Made by a program: the position numbers and the translations under genes
Source of the DNA: Polaromonas vacuolata
GTDB taxonomy: Bacteria; Pseudomonadota; Gammaproteobacteria; Burkholderiales; Burkholderiaceae_C
Length of the DNA stretch: 64,000 bases
Assembly: GCF_012584515.1 (NCBI RefSeq)
Contig: NZ_CP051461.1
Span: forward strand, 3,529,501 to 3,593,500
Direction of reading: 5' to 3'
Shown: positions 38,901 through 49,391 of the stretch, piece after piece
Layout: the number at the start of each line of letters is the position of its first letter
Position numbering within the stretch: the stretch's first letter is position 1
The notes under the pieces: model-generated
Told to the model about the DNA's origin: nothing
What the model saw: only the letters and a program-made list of their open reading frames with translations
The model's database searches: none

Positions 38901-39684
38901 AAGCCGAATTGAGCAGGCGCTAGACGAGGACCGGTTTGTACTCTATGCCCAGCGATTACATTCTTTAGAAGCCGATACTCAAGGCATACACGCCGAAGTG
39001 CTGCTGCGTATGCTTGACAACAACGGCTCTATCATTTCTCCGGCAGCTTTTTTACCAGCAGCGGAACGGTTTCACTTGGCTTCACGTATCGACCGTTGGG
39101 TGTTAAACCGCTCGATCGCTTGGCTTAAGGCCTTGGGCTCAGACAGCCCAATTCAGCTGCTTGCGATTAATTTATCCGGTCAAAGTGTCGGCGATATGGC
39201 CTTTCACCGAAGTGTTATGGAATATCTTGTGACGCTGCCAGCCACTCTTTGTAAACGCTTATGCTTCGAGATAACCGAAACTGCAGCAGTTACCAATTTA
39301 GCTGCTGCTGCACTTTTCATAGAACAAGTACGTGCATTAGGAATCAGCGTCGCACTGGACGACTTTGGCGCTGGTGCGTCATCTTTTGGATATCTCAAAC
39401 GACTACGTGTGGACTACCTCAAGATCGACGGTCAATTTATTACGAACTTGCTTGACGATGCTTTGGATGATGTAGCTGTGAGGTGCTTTGTGGATTTAGC
39501 CAAGGTCATGAATATCAAAACTATTGCCGAATACGTTGATAAAGCACCGGTTTTAGAGAGGATTAAGGAACTTGGTGTCGACTACGCTCAAGGATTTTTT
39601 CTGCACAAACCTGAGCCTATTAATTTTTTACTAAAAAGCCCAGTGACTCATAGCGATGGTCAAGCACATCTAAGCCTTCGGTAA
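35953..39684 (+). CDS. GAF-PAS(x4-5)-GGDEF-EAL cytoplasmic c-di-GMP enzyme
   Basis: 1243 residues with no membrane segment. Order: GAF about 20-165 (SLVDKHRQWFKSNFG, GAPLVLSGGARVGTLCIFD are typical), several PAS domains about 175-800, GGDEF about 810-975, EAL about 990-1235. The cyclase site RLGGDEF is intact, with an RxxD inhibitory site (RDCD). The EAL residues EVLLRM, INLSGQS, EITET, LDDFGAG and KIDGQF are present, while AEGVE is replaced by AEYVD, as in some active relatives. It likely integrates cytoplasmic or redox signals into c-di-GMP turnover. It stands alone downstream of the ISL3 relic. Confidence 0.92.
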   Translation: MVTAAFSDSEEYRLLALEQLEILDSQAEEGFDSLVKAAALVCEVPVCLISLVDKHRQWFKSNFGFSNFTETPRDIAFCAHTILQDGLLEVKNALKDKRFYDNPLVLGDPHFQFYAGAPLVLSGGARVGTLCIFDREPRTLNQNQKQVLLQLAKTASQLMELRATARNNEINSAQFRDLSSASPMGIFATDLLGICTYNNAAWLKIFNISLKQSIGSNWAASIHPEDAPIVFEQWQAFAEKGEVFDAEFRIQPIGGDLRVVHSSASKIMNSQGKHTGYVGAVKDITKQSLVGYANHSLLGMIKKHFMVAVVDLSGHITDVNDAFCDFNGYSRAELIGQHHNLLNSSSHPESLFAERWLKVEQGESWQGEISYCKKNGKLQWVDNVMAPLKGVSGPVERYVSVSRDISQRKNFEEQLRKNKLFLDRTGSMAGVGGWEVDLVANTVYWSDEICRIHGEEPGYAPSFDGAIHYYALDSRSVITNAIDSAISTGKGWDLELQLIRKDGALIWVRAIGSVEFELTKPIRLIGAFQEITETVKTRQLIANIHERMLQLTKTAGGVGVWEYDVLKHTLVWDELMYRLCGVEQDDTLSARALSSRHLHPDDRKIIKNKFQTAIINAQQYDAEFRIIWTDKSVHTIKTLGHVERDATGAAQRVIGVSWDVTHEREIEAVLVEQNELLRITMQSIGDAVITTNAKGEVTWLNPVAERMTGWGALEAHGCPLKKVFHIIDEQTRLPLKNPIETYLQQDQIVCLLNHTLLISRKGIKFGIEHSAAPIRNAQGVALGAVVVFRDVTEQRRLASEMKHRATHDELTGLFNRGEFDDRLSRLLEKSSEDGSIHTLLYIDLDEFKLVNDACGHTIGDQLLKQISSLMGAVIRDCDTLARLGGDEFGIILEHCSGEQAQRVAQQVCDHIGEFRLHHDGKRFRVSSSIGLVELSHTFTSTISVMQAADTCCYAAKEGGRNRIHTWIDNDQAIKERRHEMQWTSRIEQALDEDRFVLYAQRLHSLEADTQGIHAEVLLRMLDNNGSIISPAAFLPAAERFHLASRIDRWVLNRSIAWLKALGSDSPIQLLAINLSGQSVGDMAFHRSVMEYLVTLPATLCKRLCFEITETAAVTNLAAAALFIEQVRALGISVALDDFGAGASSFGYLKRLRVDYLKIDGQFITNLLDDALDDVAVRCFVDLAKVMNIKTIAEYVDKAPVLERIKELGVDYAQGFFLHKPEPINFLLKSPVTHSDGQAHLSLR

Positions 39685-39763
39685 GTTTTAAGTTACTCCA
39701 AGATAGTCGATTTATTGTTTATACCAGCAGATACCTTAAAAATAAGCTTCTTTATATTCAAAT

Positions 39764-40755
39764 TCAGCCTGTTTTTTTCCTGATCTTGGGTTGCAAAGTA
39801 TTCCCGTAAATAGCTTGCTTTTTCCGTGCGGCGAAGAACGATTCTGTTATGGCGTTATCCCAATAATTTTCGCGCCTGCTCATGCTTTGAACATGCAAAC
39901 TTTTCCCGAGTATTTTGCGGTACGCGTTTGACGCGTATTGCGAGCCTTGAACCGTGTGAACCATCACGCTCTTTGGTTTGTCCATAGTGGGAATGGCCGC
40001 TTGCAATTCATCTCAAACTAACCTGCTGCCAAATCGTCCACTCATCTACCAGCCAACAACAGCGCGACTGTACAAAACTCGATAACCGCAGCCTCTTTTG
40101 GTAATACACAGCCAGCCTTGCGCAGTGTGCATATGAGTAATATCTCCAACCCAAACCTGATGGGGATGCGCACTTCGAACTGGCACTCCAGCAAGTTAGG
40201 CGAGACTAATTTTCCGTGATTAGAGTCAGTTGTGCGTTTAAATTTCTGACTGCCTTTAGCGTGTGAACCCAAATAATGCATATGCCTACCGACGGTGCGC
40301 GGGCAGGCGCTAAAGCCGCTACCAAGGAGCTCGGCGTGGATGCTGGGTACACCCACTACTCTCGCCATATGCGCATTATGTGTCGTATTACAGGCACGAA
40401 TGGCATCGCACATATCAGTTGCTCGCTGTGGGCGGGCAAGCCATGCGTATTAGTCCGAGTGTCTAACCGACAAAGCCGCGCATAAAGCGGCCAGGCGGTA
40501 TGCGCCCAAGTGATATTTCATAATCGTGTACTTGGCAGACTAGGATTTTTTTCAGGAAGTACACGTATGCTTTTCTAGTATGCCGTTGACCTATCGTAAG
40601 AGAGCATATTTACGCTCAAGCGAACGCAGTCGTTGTTGATCGGCCATTAAGGCAGCGCCTATCAGCTTAGCTGTGTTCGTAACGGACTGATCTGGGTGAA
40701 TTAAAACGTATTCGACTACTTCCTGCCTGAACTGTTCGCACTTGTGTTTGCGCAT
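39764..40755 (-). pseudogene. IS3-family transposase orfA/orfB, degraded
   Basis: The minus strand reads an IS3 OrfA start (MRKHKCEQFRQEVVEYVL) at 40755, then broken OrfB segments: AIRACNTTHNAHMARVVGVPS, SAGFSACPRTVGRHMHYLG-like, and the integrase tail VQGSQYASNAYRK and SMSRRENYWDNAITESFF. The catalytic Asp normally in HSDxGSQY is replaced (HTVQGSQY), and several stops and frameshifts are present. The element's end with GTAGATAAAGAGTTTCTC lies near 40790-40830 and matches remnants at about 45670 and 46540. Confidence 0.8.
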
Positions 40756-40830
40756 GTTTTTCCTTTTTAAGGTTTAGTTAAAAACCTTTAGAGAAACTCT
40801 TTATCTACTTTTTTGGCTAGGTTTAAATCA

Positions 40831-41137
40831 GTTCTTGCATATTTTAGGGTACCACTATCAGAACGTTTCTCAAGTCAAACTACTTGTCAAGTATAAAAAT
40901 ACTTGCTCAACGCAACTTCGTAGTGTCTTGACGAAAAACTGGCAGAAATTTCAGAAACAAAACGGACAGTAACTTTAGTGAGTCGCGAACTGACGAGGGA
41001 CCAAGTATTTGACCTACAAGCCAAACGGCAAAAATGTTTTAAGGTTAATAAATATTTCGGCGTTGTCGCCAACCCTCATCAATCAATCATCATGGCTCAC
41101 TTGCAGTACGAGCCTAGATGAGCAAAGGAGTTTTCAT
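40831..41137. other. Intergenic region before the sorbosone dehydrogenase-like gene
   Basis: About 300 bp containing the presumed promoter. No gene or RNA recognised. A frame running in from 41009 is not needed, because AAAGGAG and ATG are at 41124-41140. Confidence 0.4.
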
Positions 41138-42520
41138 ATGCAACTAAGTACATTCATCAACATCCGTCGCAGTTTTACGACGCGTTCAGCTGTAGCACTG
41201 GTTGCCGTTAGCGCTCTTGCGGCCTGTGGCGACACCGCAAAATTGCCTGATACTGCTGGTATGGGAACAAACCCTACCTTACCTTCGCCGCAAAGTAGCC
41301 TGATTCCAACTGTCAATATTGCTCCAGCTAAAGGCTGGCCAGCGGGCACGAAACCTATCGCCATGGCGGGTTTAACCGTTACTGCCTTTTCTACCGGATT
41401 GGAACATCCGCGTTGGCTCTACACCTTGCCTAATGGAGATGTGTTGGTTGCCGAAAGTAACGCGCCGCCGAAACCAGAAGATGGAAAGGGTATTAGAGGT
41501 TGGGTGATGGGTCTAGTCATGGGCCGCGCAGGCGCCGGTGTGCCATCAGCCAACCGAATAACACTGCTGCGCGACGTAAACGGAGATGGGCAAGCTGAGG
41601 TCAAAACTGTGTTTTTAGAAAACTTGTCATCCCCGTTTGGCATGGCTTTAGTCGGCAATGACTTATATGTAGCCAATACTGATGCTGTAGTTAAATTCCC
41701 CTATCGATCGGGAGAAACCAGTATCAGCGCTGTCCCGACCAAGTTAGTAGATCTGCCGGCCGGGCCAATTAACCATCATTGGACCAAAAATCTAATTCCA
41801 AACGCCGACGGCAGCAAGCTTTACGTCACGGTGGGGTCAAACAGCAATGTAGGTGAGCGAGGCATGACAGCTGAAGAAGGCCGCGCAGCCATCTGGGAGG
41901 TAGATGTCAAAACCGGACAACATCGCGTATTTGCCAGCGGCCTTCGCAATCCGAATGGCATGGGCTGGGCGCCTGACGGCACACTTTGGACAGTAGTGAA
42001 TGAACGCGACGAAATTGGTAGTGACCTTGTGCCCGACTATCTCACCAGCGTCGTTGATGGCGCGTTCTACGGCTGGCCATATAGCTACTATGGTCAAAAC
42101 GTAGACGAGCGAGTAAAACCAGCACGACCTGATTTGGTTGCAAAAGCTGTATCCCCTGACTTCGCGCTAGGCTCGCATGTTGCTCCGCTCGGCATGGCGT
42201 TTTCGAATAGTAAAACTATGTCCCCGGCGTTAAGTAGCGGCGTTTTCGTAGGAGAGCATGGATCATGGAACCGTAAGCCGCATAGTGGTTATAAAGTAGT
42301 ATTTGTACCGTTTACTGGATCCAAACCTTCGGGTTTACCAGTCGACGTGCTAACAGGATTCCTTAGCGCAGAAGGTGATGCATATGGTCGCCCTGTAGGT
42401 GTAGCGATGGACAATCGAGGAGCACTTTTGGTAGCTGACGATGTAGGCAATACGGTCTGGCACGTTAGCGGACAAACACGGGTAGCTAGTGCTGGCCCGT
42501 CATTAGCCGCGAAACCTTGA
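41138..42520 (+). CDS. Sorbosone dehydrogenase-family lipoprotein (PQQ-type beta-propeller)
   Basis: 460 residues. The signal sequence ends in a lipobox, [10 protein letters not shown], so it is probably a lipoprotein. The rest is a six-bladed beta-propeller of the soluble glucose/L-sorbosone dehydrogenase family: [81 protein letters not shown]. Members oxidise sugars or aldehydes with PQQ in the periplasm; whether this one binds PQQ cannot be decided. AAAGGAG lies seven bases before the ATG. Confidence 0.85.
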   Translation: MQLSTFINIRRSFTTRSAVALVAVSALAACGDTAKLPDTAGMGTNPTLPSPQSSLIPTVNIAPAKGWPAGTKPIAMAGLTVTAFSTGLEHPRWLYTLPNGDVLVAESNAPPKPEDGKGIRGWVMGLVMGRAGAGVPSANRITLLRDVNGDGQAEVKTVFLENLSSPFGMALVGNDLYVANTDAVVKFPYRSGETSISAVPTKLVDLPAGPINHHWTKNLIPNADGSKLYVTVGSNSNVGERGMTAEEGRAAIWEVDVKTGQHRVFASGLRNPNGMGWAPDGTLWTVVNERDEIGSDLVPDYLTSVVDGAFYGWPYSYYGQNVDERVKPARPDLVAKAVSPDFALGSHVAPLGMAFSNSKTMSPALSSGVFVGEHGSWNRKPHSGYKVVFVPFTGSKPSGLPVDVLTGFLSAEGDAYGRPVGVAMDNRGALLVADDVGNTVWHVSGQTRVASAGPSLAAKP

Positions 42521-42850
42521 CCGCTAGTTTTACATTTACTAAATAGTTAGTACCAACCAGCTATCGCCATTATTCGCACTGATCACGTTGAAGCCTTTGC
42601 AATTTAACCAACTCCTTCAAAATATCAAGTGTGAATTGGTTGTACACAACTGAGCGGTGTATTACGTAGATCGCTGACACTATGCATACGGTTTAAATCA
42701 AGGTAAAAAATATTTTAATGACTAGTCATAAATAGCTCTACCGAACACCTCCAAGTCGTTTGTCGTGAAGCAACATCAACTAAAATTTGTATTTAAATTA
42801 GTCTTAAATAGCTACAATAAGCAATTGTTTAAATCAATTAATTAAAGTGT
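42521..42850. promoter_or_regulatory. AT-rich region upstream of the LuxR-type regulator
   Basis: About 330 bp, AT-rich towards the regulator gene. No specific operator seen. Confidence 0.35.
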
Positions 42851-43438
42851 ATGAGAGTCTTTGTCACCGAAAGTCAACCTCTTGTGCGTGAAGCTGTTGT
42901 GAAGTTGTTTCATAAGCTTAGCAATAAGGTAATTGTGATTGGACTAGCTAGCCATAATGAAATTACCACAGCTACAAATATCCACGGCCAGCCTGATCTC
43001 ATTTGTCTTGATTTAGCATTTTCAAATGATCAAGATGTATCAACAATTCGCGAGCTTAGAGATAAATTTCCCGATTCAAAACTAATGGTTTTTTCAGCTG
43101 TAGAACTGGCTGTTTTTTACCAAGAACTAGCGATTCAAGCTGGCGCTGACGCGTTTATTAACAAATTACTTAGCATTGAAGATATTTCAAATAGATTACG
43201 TATTTTCCTTGAAGGAGAGATTAATGAAGACAATTTAGTGGGGCTAGAAAAGCTTTCTAATCGACAGAAACAATTACTAGTCCTGCTGGACAAGGGAATG
43301 AATAACAAAAGTATTAGTGAATCATTGGCGATCAGTGAACACACCGTAAAAGTCCATTTATGGAGACTGTTTAAACGACTTAATGTCCATAGTCGTGCCC
43401 AAGCTAGTCATATTGCCCGAACCCGTGGGTTGGTTTGA
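42851..43438 (+). CDS. NarL/LuxR-type response regulator
   Basis: 195 residues: receiver domain about 1-120 with Asp in ICLDLAF as the likely phosphoacceptor and Lys in FINKLL, then a LuxR-type HTH about 130-195 (LSNRQKQLLVLLDKGMNNKS, SEHTVKVHLWRLFKRL). The acidic pocket is partly altered (TESQPL in place of the usual DD pair). It therefore may be a weakly phosphorylated or atypical receiver. No sensor kinase gene is adjacent. Probably a DNA-binding regulator of unknown targets. Confidence 0.85.
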   Translation: MRVFVTESQPLVREAVVKLFHKLSNKVIVIGLASHNEITTATNIHGQPDLICLDLAFSNDQDVSTIRELRDKFPDSKLMVFSAVELAVFYQELAIQAGADAFINKLLSIEDISNRLRIFLEGEINEDNLVGLEKLSNRQKQLLVLLDKGMNNKSISESLAISEHTVKVHLWRLFKRLNVHSRAQASHIARTRGLV

Positions 43439-43467
43439 ATACAGCATTAAAAGTACCGCTTGTATTC

Positions 43468-44272
<805 letters not shown>

Positions 44273-44410
44273 CTATCGAGCTGTATGTTTTTATTAGACC
44301 ATTACAGGAAATCGGCTGAGAGATTTACGAATGCAATCTAGCGAAATCTTGCTGACTAAGATTTCGGGCTTATTGGAGAACTGGGGTATCGCCCCAACAT
44401 CTCAATTTCG

Positions 44411-45208
44411 CTAGGCAGGATATTGCAAGAGTTCCACTCGTCCGACAGCCTCAAAAAGGGGTTTGCTGAACAAATAACCCTGCATCAGACTGATACCCAA
44501 GTCTTTTAAAAATTGAAATTCATCAAGGGTCTCGATTCCCTCAGCGATGATTCGGATTCCTAACTCTTCGCATATACGCGTCACGCCCCGCACGATAACT
44601 TGACTGGTCTTGCGCTTATCAATGTCGCGAATAAGGCCCATATCAATTTTGATGATATCAGGCTGAAAATCCGCCAATAAGTTGAGTCCAGCAAAACCAG
44701 AACCAAAGTCATCAATGGCTGTTAAAAAACCAAAGCGCTGGTACTCACGAAACACCTCCGCCAACCATTTCCCGTCGCTGATGCACTCACCTTCAACCGT
44801 CTCGAACATGATGCGCTCTAAAGGGAAACCAAATGACCGCGCCGATTCAATGGTGGTGCGAATACACACCTCAGGTCGATAAATCGCATTGGGCATGAAA
44901 TTGAGGGACAATAATATCGACATTTTTAACGCCGCCGCCAACTTGATGGCCTTCACTCGGCAAGCTTGGTCGAAGCGGTAGCGGTTTGCCTCGGTAATAT
45001 TCTCAAGGACGCTCAGTGCTGATTCGCCGTTGATTCCACGAACCAGAGCCTCGTGGGCAAAGATCTCGCGTTTTTGGATGTCGACAATTGGCTGGAATGC
45101 ATAGCTGAACTTGAAAGCCAGCTTTTGATCGCTGCTGCAATCGGCACAAGGGTTGCCATCCTGCTCAATGATGAATTTTGTGGAGCGTAGAGTGATAGGT
45201 GCGTTCAT
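44411..45208 (-). CDS. EAL-domain c-di-GMP phosphodiesterase
   Basis: 265 residues, a stand-alone EAL domain. All expected catalytic and metal residues are visible: FAHEALVRG, SLNFMPNAI, FETVEGE, IDDFGSGFAG, IKIDMGLI and IIAEGIETLDE. It should hydrolyse c-di-GMP to pGpG in the cytoplasm. A Cys pair near the N terminus (NPCADCSSDQ) is unusual. The start is taken as ATG at 45208; a TTG six codons upstream is also possible, and neither has a good ribosome-binding site. Confidence 0.87.
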   Translation of the reverse strand: MNAPITLRSTKFIIEQDGNPCADCSSDQKLAFKFSYAFQPIVDIQKREIFAHEALVRGINGESALSVLENITEANRYRFDQACRVKAIKLAAALKMSILLSLNFMPNAIYRPEVCIRTTIESARSFGFPLERIMFETVEGECISDGKWLAEVFREYQRFGFLTAIDDFGSGFAGLNLLADFQPDIIKIDMGLIRDIDKRKTSQVIVRGVTRICEELGIRIIAEGIETLDEFQFLKDLGISLMQGYLFSKPLFEAVGRVELLQYPA

Positions 45209-45818
45209 TGGATCTGCAGTAGTCAAGTAATTTCGGGCAGTTCGCTAGCTTTTTCAGATGTCGATTCATGCTCAAAAACGTTGGGTGACATGTTGTCCCG
45301 TTTTGAGTGCAGCCTGAGCGAAATGCAAAATTTAATACTATCAGTAATCTCTTTAGTGAAGAAATTAATTTTGGGCAGTACGATGGGTTTTTTTGATGTC
45401 TATTCACGCTCGAAAGCGTTGGGTGACATGTTGTCCAGCTTTGAGTACAGCCTGTGCGCGTTGTAAAAAACAACAATTTAGTACGTGAAATCGTTTGCTG
45501 CTTCAGCTTGATTGACGTAGTCTTTTTGCCAAACCCGCTACATCTTCAGATTCAAGAAGAATCGCTCCATCACGACTTTGACGTTTCTATGTCAAGCATA
45601 TCTACAGCCTCGTTCAACTCAGCCAAGATAAGTAGATACAGATAAGTAGATACAGATAAGCAGTTGCCTTTGCGGCTCATGAATCTAGTCAAAAGTGTAG
45701 ACAAAAAATTCCTATTAAGATTTAAATCAAACCTTAAAAAAGTAGTTCTTCATCGATTCCACTGTGAATTTTTATTAGCGCCCGCAAAATTCAGTTTTAC
45801 AAATAAATTCTCAATGCA
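45209..45818. repeat. Intergenic region with a two-copy ~142-bp direct repeat
   Basis: Segments at about 45229-45315 and 45371-45457 are similar over about 90 bp, both including GTTGGGTGACATGTTGTCC and GAGTGCAGCCTG/GAGTACAGCCTG. A 14-bp repeat (ATAAGTAGATACAG) occurs at about 45629-45660. An IS3-type end fragment follows at about 45665-45740 and abuts the ISL3 copy B. Confidence 0.7.
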
Positions 45819-46495
45819 ATGAACGACACTACCCTTTACGAACATCTTATTGGTCTGAAGACCCCATGGTCGGTCAATAAAGTTGACTTGTCGCTTGAAG
45901 ACCAGCGCGTAGTCGTAGAGGTTGTTTTGAAGAAGGCGCAAGTCTGCGCTGACCCAACTGATCCAACTAAACGCGCCCACATTCATGGCTGGACTAATCG
46001 CGAATGGCGGCACTTGGATACTTGTCAATTTGAGAAGCTTATCAAGTCTCGTATGCCTCAACTCAAGTACAGCGACCGCACAGGCCAAGAGTTGGTCGGA
46101 CCATGGGCTTAGCGCTACAGCCGCGTGAGCACATTGATGGCCGGTTTTGTCATTAAGCTACTCGAAGTTTGCCCCACCACCCAAAGCGTTGTAAGCTTAA
46201 ACGCCTGTCTCGGGGAACGGTCAATTCCATCATGGTCAGCGCGGTAGAACGCGGCATGCTTAGGCGGACTGCGGACAGCATTGACTATTCGGGAATCGAT
46301 GAAAAAAGATCTCAAAAAGGCCACAGCTACGTGACTATTTTGACCGACATAGGTAATTCTCGAGTGCTGGACTTGGTCAAAGAAAGAAAGCTCGCAGCGG
46401 CTAAAAATTTGATGGAGACGTTGAGCCCGAAGCAGCGCCAATCGGTCAAGGCAGTGGATATGGATATGGATATGGATATGGATATGGATATGTAA
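45819..46495 (+). pseudogene. ISL3-family transposase, degraded copy B
   Basis: Starts MNDTTLYEHLIGLKTPWSV and reads well for 97 codons (HIHGWTNREWRHLDT), then a stop and a shifted frame with SRGTVNSIMVSAVERGML, SGIDEKRSQKGHSYVTILTD and LSPKQRQSVKAVDMDM. The 3' part is missing. The frame ends in a hexamer expansion at 46456-46491 followed by an IS3 remnant. Confidence 0.8.
46456..46491. repeat. Hexamer tandem repeat (GGATAT)x6
   Basis: Six consecutive GGATAT units, giving an Asp-Met run in the pseudogene frame. The other ISL3 copy has a single unit at the matching place, so this is a local expansion. Confidence 0.95.
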
Positions 46496-46592
46496 CCAGC
46501 CTTTATTATTGGCGCACGTCAATGTGGACCTAGTTAAAAAAGTAGACAAAGAGTTCCTCTAAAGGTTTAAATCAAACCTTGAAAAGGAAATT

Positions 46593-46890
46593 CATGCGCA
46601 AACATCGCAGTTAACAGTTCAGGCAGCAAGCAGTCGAACACGTTTTAAATCACCCAGGGCGGTCCGTTGCGAACACAGCCAAGCTGCTTGACCTTGGCTA
46701 CTCTACGTTAGACAAGTGGATGCGTGTACACCGCACTAGCATTGGCGTTACCGCCAGCACGGCCTTATCGACAGATCAACAACGACTTCGTACGCTTGAG
46801 CGTGAGAACGCGCATTGACGAGAGGTCAACGACATACTAAAAAAAGCGCACTTGTACTTCGTGAAAAATCCAAATCTGCAAAGTACACGT
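46593..46890 (+). pseudogene. IS3-family OrfA remnant
   Basis: Reads MRKHRS, a stop, then QFRQQAVEHVLNHPGRSV, KLLDLGYSTLDKWMRVHR, DQQRLRTLERENAH, a stop, and REVNDILKKAHLYFVKNP. Two in-frame stops and no OrfB follow. Its upstream end (AGTAGACAAAGAGTTCCTC) matches the IS3 copy at 39764-40830. Confidence 0.75.
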
Positions 46891-46900
46891 TTATGAAATT

Positions 46901-47533
46901 TTGACCGAGCAGGGCTTGCTTCTGAAAACCGGCACAGTGGTGGACGCCGCCTTGATTGCAGGTCCTACATCCACCAAAAACAAAGACAAGGCGCGCGACC
47001 CCGAAATACACTCCAATAAAAAGGGCTACCAGTGGTACTTTAGCTGGAAGGCGCATATCGGTGCTGACGCTGAGTGTGGATTGGTACACACCTTACGCGG
47101 TACATCGGTCGACATCGCAGAAGCCAACACCTTGTTGCACGGTGACGAGGTACTGGCCTTCGGTGACGCGGGATACCAAGGAGTTCAGACACGCCCAGAT
47201 GCCAATGCGGATGTAACTTGGCATGTAACCGTGTATCTAGGAAAGCTCCGTGCGCTGAACAAAGACAACAAAACCGGCGCACTACTGGACAAGGCAGAAA
47301 AACTTAAGGCCGATGTACAGGCCAAGGTTGAACATCCGTTTCTGGTTATCAAGCGCTAGTTCGGATTTATGAAGGTTCGCTACCTTGGTTTGAAGAAGAA
47401 CACGGCGCAGATCTTTACATTGTTTGCACTGTACCCGCCTGTTGATGTTGCGACACAAGCTTATAGGAGCCAGAGCATGAGTGCGCCCGCAAACAGGGCA
47501 ATGGAACACAAGAGAGCAGCAATGGCATCGTAA
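46901..47533 (+). pseudogene. IS5-family transposase remnant
   Basis: C-terminal part of an IS5-type transposase: GTVVDAALIAGPTSTKNKDK, KKGYQWYFSWKAHIGADA, VDIAEANTLLHGDE, FGDAGYQGV, EHPFLVIKR. An in-frame TAG at 47357 replaces the expected Gln codon before FGFMKVRY. The reading then continues to a stop at 47531. The N-terminal part is missing, cut at the junction with the IS3 remnant. Confidence 0.78.
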
Positions 47534-47763
47534 AACGTTGAACATAATACGATTTCACGATAGTCGCGGTTGAAATCCCGCTATTAGAAAATTACACCGC
47601 ATTTACCAGACATTGCAGCAAGTTATTCAGACCTTGCTTAGAGGACTCTGCTGTCCATTAATTTGGCTAAGTCCAATAACCAGCTAGTGATTTACCGCTG
47701 AAAAAAAGTCAGTGTTGAGCGTGTAAGAAATCTATATTTTCATTTGCGATTTTTACCAATCGC

Positions 47764-49182
47764 TTATAGCGAGAGGGCGTCGTGTGCCATTAAGGGCCTT
47801 TGTTTCAAGTCTAATAAGCGCTCCACTGCTGCGGCGCATCTGAGTACGCTAGCTTCATCAAATGGTCTACCTGCGATTTGCAAACCAATTGGCATAACCT
47901 CTTTATCAAAGCCGCAGGGGACAGAAATAGCGGGCAAACCGGTTAGATTAAAGGGATAGGTCAAGCGCCATGAAGCGGCTAAAACGCTTTCATTTTGCTC
48001 GCCAATACGCACTATTTCATTACCTTTTTTCCAAGCGGTCATCGGCTCAGTGGGTGAGATGACAACGTCGACTTGATCAAATATACGTTTAAATTCTTCG
48101 CACAACAGAGACCTGACTTGCTCGGCTTTGAGGTAGTCAACGGCAGACACTAGACGGCCCATTTCGACCAATGCTCTGACGTCTTTTTGGTAGCCGCTGG
48201 AGTGCCCCGCATTGACCGCGCTATCGTGGTGTGCGCCCGACGAGGCCAATTCGATGGCGTAGATGGCGCCCAGCCCGTAGGCCAGCAAGGGCAGCCGAAA
48301 GTAGATGATTTTTGCGCCGCTATTTCGCAGTGCTTGAATGCTTGCATCTACTGCATCTTGAACTTCAGGCGTGTTCTGATCCATGAAGTGGTTTTCGATA
48401 ATGCCAATCACAAAATTTTTACTGCTGTGTGCAATAGCTGCGGTGTAATCTGGAACAGCTTGATCTTGGCAAGCCGGGTCGCGTGCATCGTAGCCAGCAA
48501 GAGTATTCATAGCTATTGCCGCGTCTTCTACAGTGCGTGTCAGCGGTCCCGGATGGTCTAGGGACCAACTGTGGGGAACAATACCGGCTTTGCTGATGCG
48601 CCCAAAAGTTGGCTTGAAACCGACTGTGCCGCAAAAGCTGGCGGGTATGCGTATTGAGCCACCCGTATCAGATCCCAACGCCAGCGGCGCAAAGCCGGAT
48701 GCAATGCAGGCTGCTGATCCACCACTAGAGCCACCTGGAATTCGTTCAATATCCCATGGATTTGATACCGGTGGGCTAGTTGTTCCCCAGGCGAATTCGT
48801 GAGTGCGCGTTTTACCGATTAAGACGCAGCCAGCGGCTCTAAGCCGCTGCGCACATGCCGAGTCTTTTGCTGCGAAGGTCCAGCCAGTCGCGTTAGTTCC
48901 TGCTGTTGTGGGCATGTCCGCTGTGAGGTAGTTGTCTTTTAGCGCAACGGCAATACCATCGAGCGGCCCTAATGTGGCGTTACGGCGCGAACGACGTGCA
49001 TCAGAAGCTTTGGCTTGGGTCAGTGCGTGTTCCGAAACGTGAATAAAGCTTTTAATCGCGTGGTCGTAACGCGCTGTTCTATCAAGCAAGTGCTGGGTTG
49101 GCTCTAGGCTGCTAAATTTTTTTTTGCAAAGTCCATCACTCATTTCTTTGAGGGACAACCATTCCATAGACTTGATTTTCAT
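47764..49182 (-). CDS. Amidase-signature enzyme (AtzE/GatA-like)
   Basis: 472 residues of the amidase signature family. The Ser-cisSer-Lys site is visible as Lys in VALKDNY, cis-Ser in PGGSSGGSAA and the nucleophile in LGSDTGGSIRIPA. It hydrolyses an amide C-N bond in the cytoplasm. Its start overlaps by four bases with a 70-residue GatC/AtzG-like gene. AtzE (1-carboxybiuret hydrolase) and GatA both need such a small partner. Nearby are a nitrilase gene and an amide-type ABC importer operon, transcribed divergently. The exact substrate is not readable. Confidence 0.88.
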   Translation of the reverse strand: MKIKSMEWLSLKEMSDGLCKKKFSSLEPTQHLLDRTARYDHAIKSFIHVSEHALTQAKASDARRSRRNATLGPLDGIAVALKDNYLTADMPTTAGTNATGWTFAAKDSACAQRLRAAGCVLIGKTRTHEFAWGTTSPPVSNPWDIERIPGGSSGGSAACIASGFAPLALGSDTGGSIRIPASFCGTVGFKPTFGRISKAGIVPHSWSLDHPGPLTRTVEDAAIAMNTLAGYDARDPACQDQAVPDYTAAIAHSSKNFVIGIIENHFMDQNTPEVQDAVDASIQALRNSGAKIIYFRLPLLAYGLGAIYAIELASSGAHHDSAVNAGHSSGYQKDVRALVEMGRLVSAVDYLKAEQVRSLLCEEFKRIFDQVDVVISPTEPMTAWKKGNEIVRIGEQNESVLAASWRLTYPFNLTGLPAISVPCGFDKEVMPIGLQIAGRPFDEASVLRCAAAVERLLDLKQRPLMAHDALSL

Positions 49183-49391
49183 TGGATATTCCTATAAGTT
49201 GCAGTCGGCTCGAAGACGATCGCTGGATGGACTGCTGTCAGGTCTAACGCTCTTAGTTTTGCAATCTCAAAAAGAATTGGTTGGTATTCATTTATGAGTT
49301 CCTGCAGTCGCTCCGTTGCTAGCGGTGATCCTGTGATTTTGCTACGGATTAAGTCAGAGATTTCTGAACGATCGGTAGAGTCTGCTGCCAT
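49179..49391 (-). CDS. Small GatC/AtzG-like amidase partner
   Basis: 70 residues, acidic. The N-terminal helices are followed by a conserved-looking tail, LRALDLTAVHPAIVFEPTA, comparable to the wrap-around tail of GatC and AtzG, which hold and stabilise their amidase subunits. An AAAGGA precedes the ATG. It is the first gene of a two-gene operon and overlaps the amidase by four bases. Assignment is by size, tail motif and position, not by a definite family match. Confidence 0.65.
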   Translation of the reverse strand: MAADSTDRSEISDLIRSKITGSPLATERLQELINEYQPILFEIAKLRALDLTAVHPAIVFEPTATYRNIQ

